DNA of 6,088 nt from an uncultured Lachnospiraceae bacterium (GTDB lineage Bacteria > Bacillota > Clostridia > Lachnospirales > Lachnospiraceae): the NCBI GenBank assembly GCA_945834545.1, contig CAMAHO010000134.1:1-6088 (forward strand). The letters run 5' to 3'. The position numbers and the translations under genes were made by a program. The notes beneath the pieces were generated by a model that was given only the letters and a program-made list of their open reading frames with translations, had not been told where the DNA came from and ran no database searches. This document shows positions 3,813 through 6,088 of the stretch, in pieces (position 1 is the stretch's first letter; the number at the start of each line of letters is the position of its first letter).

Positions 3813-6088
3813 ATGAAAAAGAGAAAAAACATCGCTTTGTTTTTGGGAATTCTGGAGAATGATTTCTGCGCCGCTGTTTTAGATGGGGCAGTGAAGGGGG
3901 CAAAGGATTTTGATGCAAATTTATTTGTCTTCCCTATGGACTTGATCGATGCAAAGTATGCGGTTCAGTCAATCAATCAATACCGCTATCAGTATAATAC
4001 TCTTTCTTCCTATAGAAATGCAGAAGGCTTAGATGGCATTATTGTGGAATATGGCACAATCGTATCTACGGCAGACGAGGAGAATAAGAAAAAGTTTCTT
4101 TCCACTATGGGAAAGATTCCCACCATACTTCTTTCGGAAGAGGTAGAAGGCTTTAAATGTATTACAGTGGATAATACAACAGGTCTGGTAGAAGTGTTAG
4201 AACACTTAATTGTGGACCATGGCTATACAAAAATTGGATTTTTATCAGGTCCTGAACATAATAGTGATGCCAATGCAAGAAAGAGGGTCTTTCAGGATAC
4301 CATCAAAAAACATAACCTTCCTTTAGGAGAGGATTGGATTACCTATGGCAATTTCTCTGTCTATGTAGAAAAGGAGGTTACCGATTTTATTAAATTACAT
4401 CCGGATATGGAGGCTTTAGTGTGCGCAAACGACAGCATGGCTATCGGGGCAGCCGAAGCCATGCGTAAAATGGGACTAGAACCGGGTAAAGATATATCTA
4501 TCACAGGCTTTGACGATATAGTAGGAGGTGTTTTGCATGAGCCTGCCATTACCACTGTAAAGGCAGACCCTATGGAGCTTTCCTATACGGCGATGATGAG
4601 ACTCTGTACAGAAGAAAAAGAACCATGTTTACAAAAGCCTTGGCATAAAATCCCCACCCGAATGGTGAAGCGGGAGTCCTGTGGCTGTGACAATTTCGAG
4701 CCTGATAAATCCTGGCTGGACAAGCTGAACCTGGATATTGACTGGAGACAGAACGCCAAGGTGCAGATGAAGGAAGTCGAAAACCGTAGAGGCTTAGAGC
4801 ATGAGCTGGGCAATGTCACCAGGGAAATGGTATTTGAACAGACAACGGAGGAAGAGAGATATACAGTTATTCTAGGCGTTCTCAGAAGACTGCTCTTTCA
4901 AAGTGCAAGACTCTTTCTCTATGATGAATTTCTGGAAGTGGAGAAAGCATCTATTTGGAAAAATCCGGAAAGTATGAACCTGGTGGCAGCCTATGACAGC
5001 CTGGATGACGACTGCGCAGATTATGGAAAAGAATCCGGGGTTAATTTTGTATATAAAAAGGGAGAAATGGTAGTAGAAACAAGAAGGTTGATAGAACACC
5101 TCTTGCCCAAGGATGATAATCGTCACCAAATGGTAATCATCCCCTTGTTCTTTGGTACCAAACAGCTGGGGCTGTTATCGGCTGAATCAGAGAGCTTCCG
5201 TTTTCAATATGCTTATGATATGGCTGGGCAGATTAGTAATACCTTATATTTCATAGCTATGAATGAGGAACAGAAGCGTATGAAAAATGCTCTGGAGGAA
5301 GCAAGCCTTTATAAGACCAGGTTTCTTGCGAATATGTCTCACGAAATTCGTACTCCGATCAATGCAATCATTGGTTTTAACGAAATGATTTTGCGTGAAA
5401 ACAGGGATGAAGAAATACAGAACTATGCAAAAGATGTGAAAAGCGCTGCAGATATGTTGCTAATGCTGGTAGGAGATATTTTGGACTTTTCCAAAATAGA
5501 AGCAGGCAAAATGGAACTGGTTCATTCCGAATACTCCCTTCGCAGTCTTGTAAAAGAAGTCATGGGCATGATTTGCTTTAAGGCAAAGAAAAAGAATTTA
5601 AAGCTCAATTTGATTTGTCCAGATAAGGATTGCGATCATCTCATAGGGGATGCAGACCGAATCAGACAGATTCTTCTGAATCTGTTGTCAAATGCAGTAA
5701 AATATACAGATGACGGCTTGATAACCCTGCGTGTGGAAGAATATAATAGAGGAAAGGATACCGTCTTGTTGCATTTCTCCGTAAAGGATACAGGAGTAGG
5801 TATCAAAGAAGAGGATTTACCTCGTCTCTTCAATATCTTCGAACGGATTGATTTAAAAAGAAATCGTCATATTGAAGGCTCCGGATTGGGAATCAATATT
5901 TCCTCTGAACTCTTAAAAATGATGAACAGTGAATTAAAGGTACAAAGTACCTATGGTGTTGGAACCGAATTCTATTTTGATTTGGAACAGAAATTAGGGT
6001 CTCAAAAGCCGGATGTGGCAGCCACAGAACAAAATAAGTTACCAGGCAAAAAAACAGTAACCTTCAAGGCACCCAATGCTAAAATTTT
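3813..6088 (+). CDS. Hybrid sensor histidine kinase with cytosolic LacI-type ligand-binding domain, 3' end outside window
   Basis: The frame is open to the window end (758 residues seen). Residues 1-292 resemble the sugar-binding part of LacI/GalR regulators: VDNTTG near 119, CANDSMAIGAAEAM at 205-218 and ITGFDDI at 230-236, ending with RESCGC (287-292). The helix-turn-helix normally in front of this domain is missing. A probable coiled coil (about 313-335) and a GAF-like region (about 337-483) follow. The HisKA H-box has FLANMSHEIRTP with His510 as the predicted phosphorylation site. HATPase_c then shows the N-box (LLNLLSNAVKYT, Asn623/Asn627), DTGVGI (Asp659) and GSGLG (689-693). The last residues, APNAKI, are typical of the entry to a receiver domain, so a REC domain probably follows. 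No signal peptide or membrane helix is seen, so it should sense a cytosolic ligand. ATG 3813 is the first in-frame ATG after an in-frame TGA (3795). Its ribosome site is weak (AAGAAG, about 3799-3804). Ligand and output are unknown. Confidence 0.9.
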   Translation, partial: MKKRKNIALFLGILENDFCAAVLDGAVKGAKDFDANLFVFPMDLIDAKYAVQSINQYRYQYNTLSSYRNAEGLDGIIVEYGTIVSTADEENKKKFLSTMGKIPTILLSEEVEGFKCITVDNTTGLVEVLEHLIVDHGYTKIGFLSGPEHNSDANARKRVFQDTIKKHNLPLGEDWITYGNFSVYVEKEVTDFIKLHPDMEALVCANDSMAIGAAEAMRKMGLEPGKDISITGFDDIVGGVLHEPAITTVKADPMELSYTAMMRLCTEEKEPCLQKPWHKIPTRMVKRESCGCDNFEPDKSWLDKLNLDIDWRQNAKVQMKEVENRRGLEHELGNVTREMVFEQTTEEERYTVILGVLRRLLFQSARLFLYDEFLEVEKASIWKNPESMNLVAAYDSLDDDCADYGKESGVNFVYKKGEMVVETRRLIEHLLPKDDNRHQMVIIPLFFGTKQLGLLSAESESFRFQYAYDMAGQISNTLYFIAMNEEQKRMKNALEEASLYKTRFLANMSHEIRTPINAIIGFNEMILRENRDEEIQNYAKDVKSAADMLLMLVGDILDFSKIEAGKMELVHSEYSLRSLVKEVMGMICFKAKKKNLKLNLICPDKDCDHLIGDADRIRQILLNLLSNAVKYTDDGLITLRVEEYNRGKDTVLLHFSVKDTGVGIKEEDLPRLFNIFERIDLKRNRHIEGSGLGINISSELLKMMNSELKVQSTYGVGTEFYFDLEQKLGSQKPDVAATEQNKLPGKKTVTFKAPNAKI

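Noticed and set aside
4361..5833. Minus-strand open frames opposite the kinase
   Set aside because: The + strand carries an uninterrupted kinase with all catalytic motifs, and the antisense frames show no motifs.

Overview
The window looks like chromosome from an anaerobic, low-to-moderate-GC Firmicute, most likely a Clostridia/Lachnospiraceae-type bacterium. The evidence is strong AAGGAG-type ribosome sites, the clostridial style of the proteins, a GGGtGRT-family protein, and a soluble LacI-sensor hybrid kinase. This placement comes from protein style and was not tested by a search. All genes supported here lie on the + strand.

Layout. (1) 1-958: the 3' part of a type IA DNA topoisomerase (topB-like), cut by the left window edge. 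(2) 970-1650: a left-handed beta-helix (hexapeptide-repeat) protein resembling the acyltransferase half of GlmU, 11 nt downstream of the topoisomerase and probably co-transcribed with it. (3) 1651-1774: an AT-rich gap with several overlapping inverted repeats. (4) 1775-2467 and 2481-3491: a tight two-gene operon encoding a NifU/IscU-like iron-sulfur scaffold homologue and a GGGtGRT-family protein of unknown function. Their codon use suggests high expression. The operon ends in a good rho-independent terminator (about 3510-3548). (5) 3549-3812: an intergenic block with a REP/MITE-like hairpin built from GGGGACAGGT motifs, an extra partial copy of that motif, and a near-consensus promoter overlapped by an imperfect dyad. 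(6) 3813-6088: a hybrid sensor histidine kinase, cut by the right edge. Its order is a LacI-type sugar-binding-like domain, a GAF-like region, HisKA and HATPase_c, and the window ends where a receiver domain would be expected to begin. It has no membrane segment.

How the parts relate. The topoisomerase/hexapeptide pair, the scaffold/GGGtGRT pair and the kinase look like three separate transcription units. The most intriguing unit is the scaffold/GGGtGRT pair. The scaffold homologue appears to keep only one of the three canonical NifU cluster cysteines at its expected place, and its partner belongs to a family named only after a motif. This is the best candidate in the window for an undescribed system. 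The kinase is probably an intracellular ligand sensor; its target cannot be read from this window.
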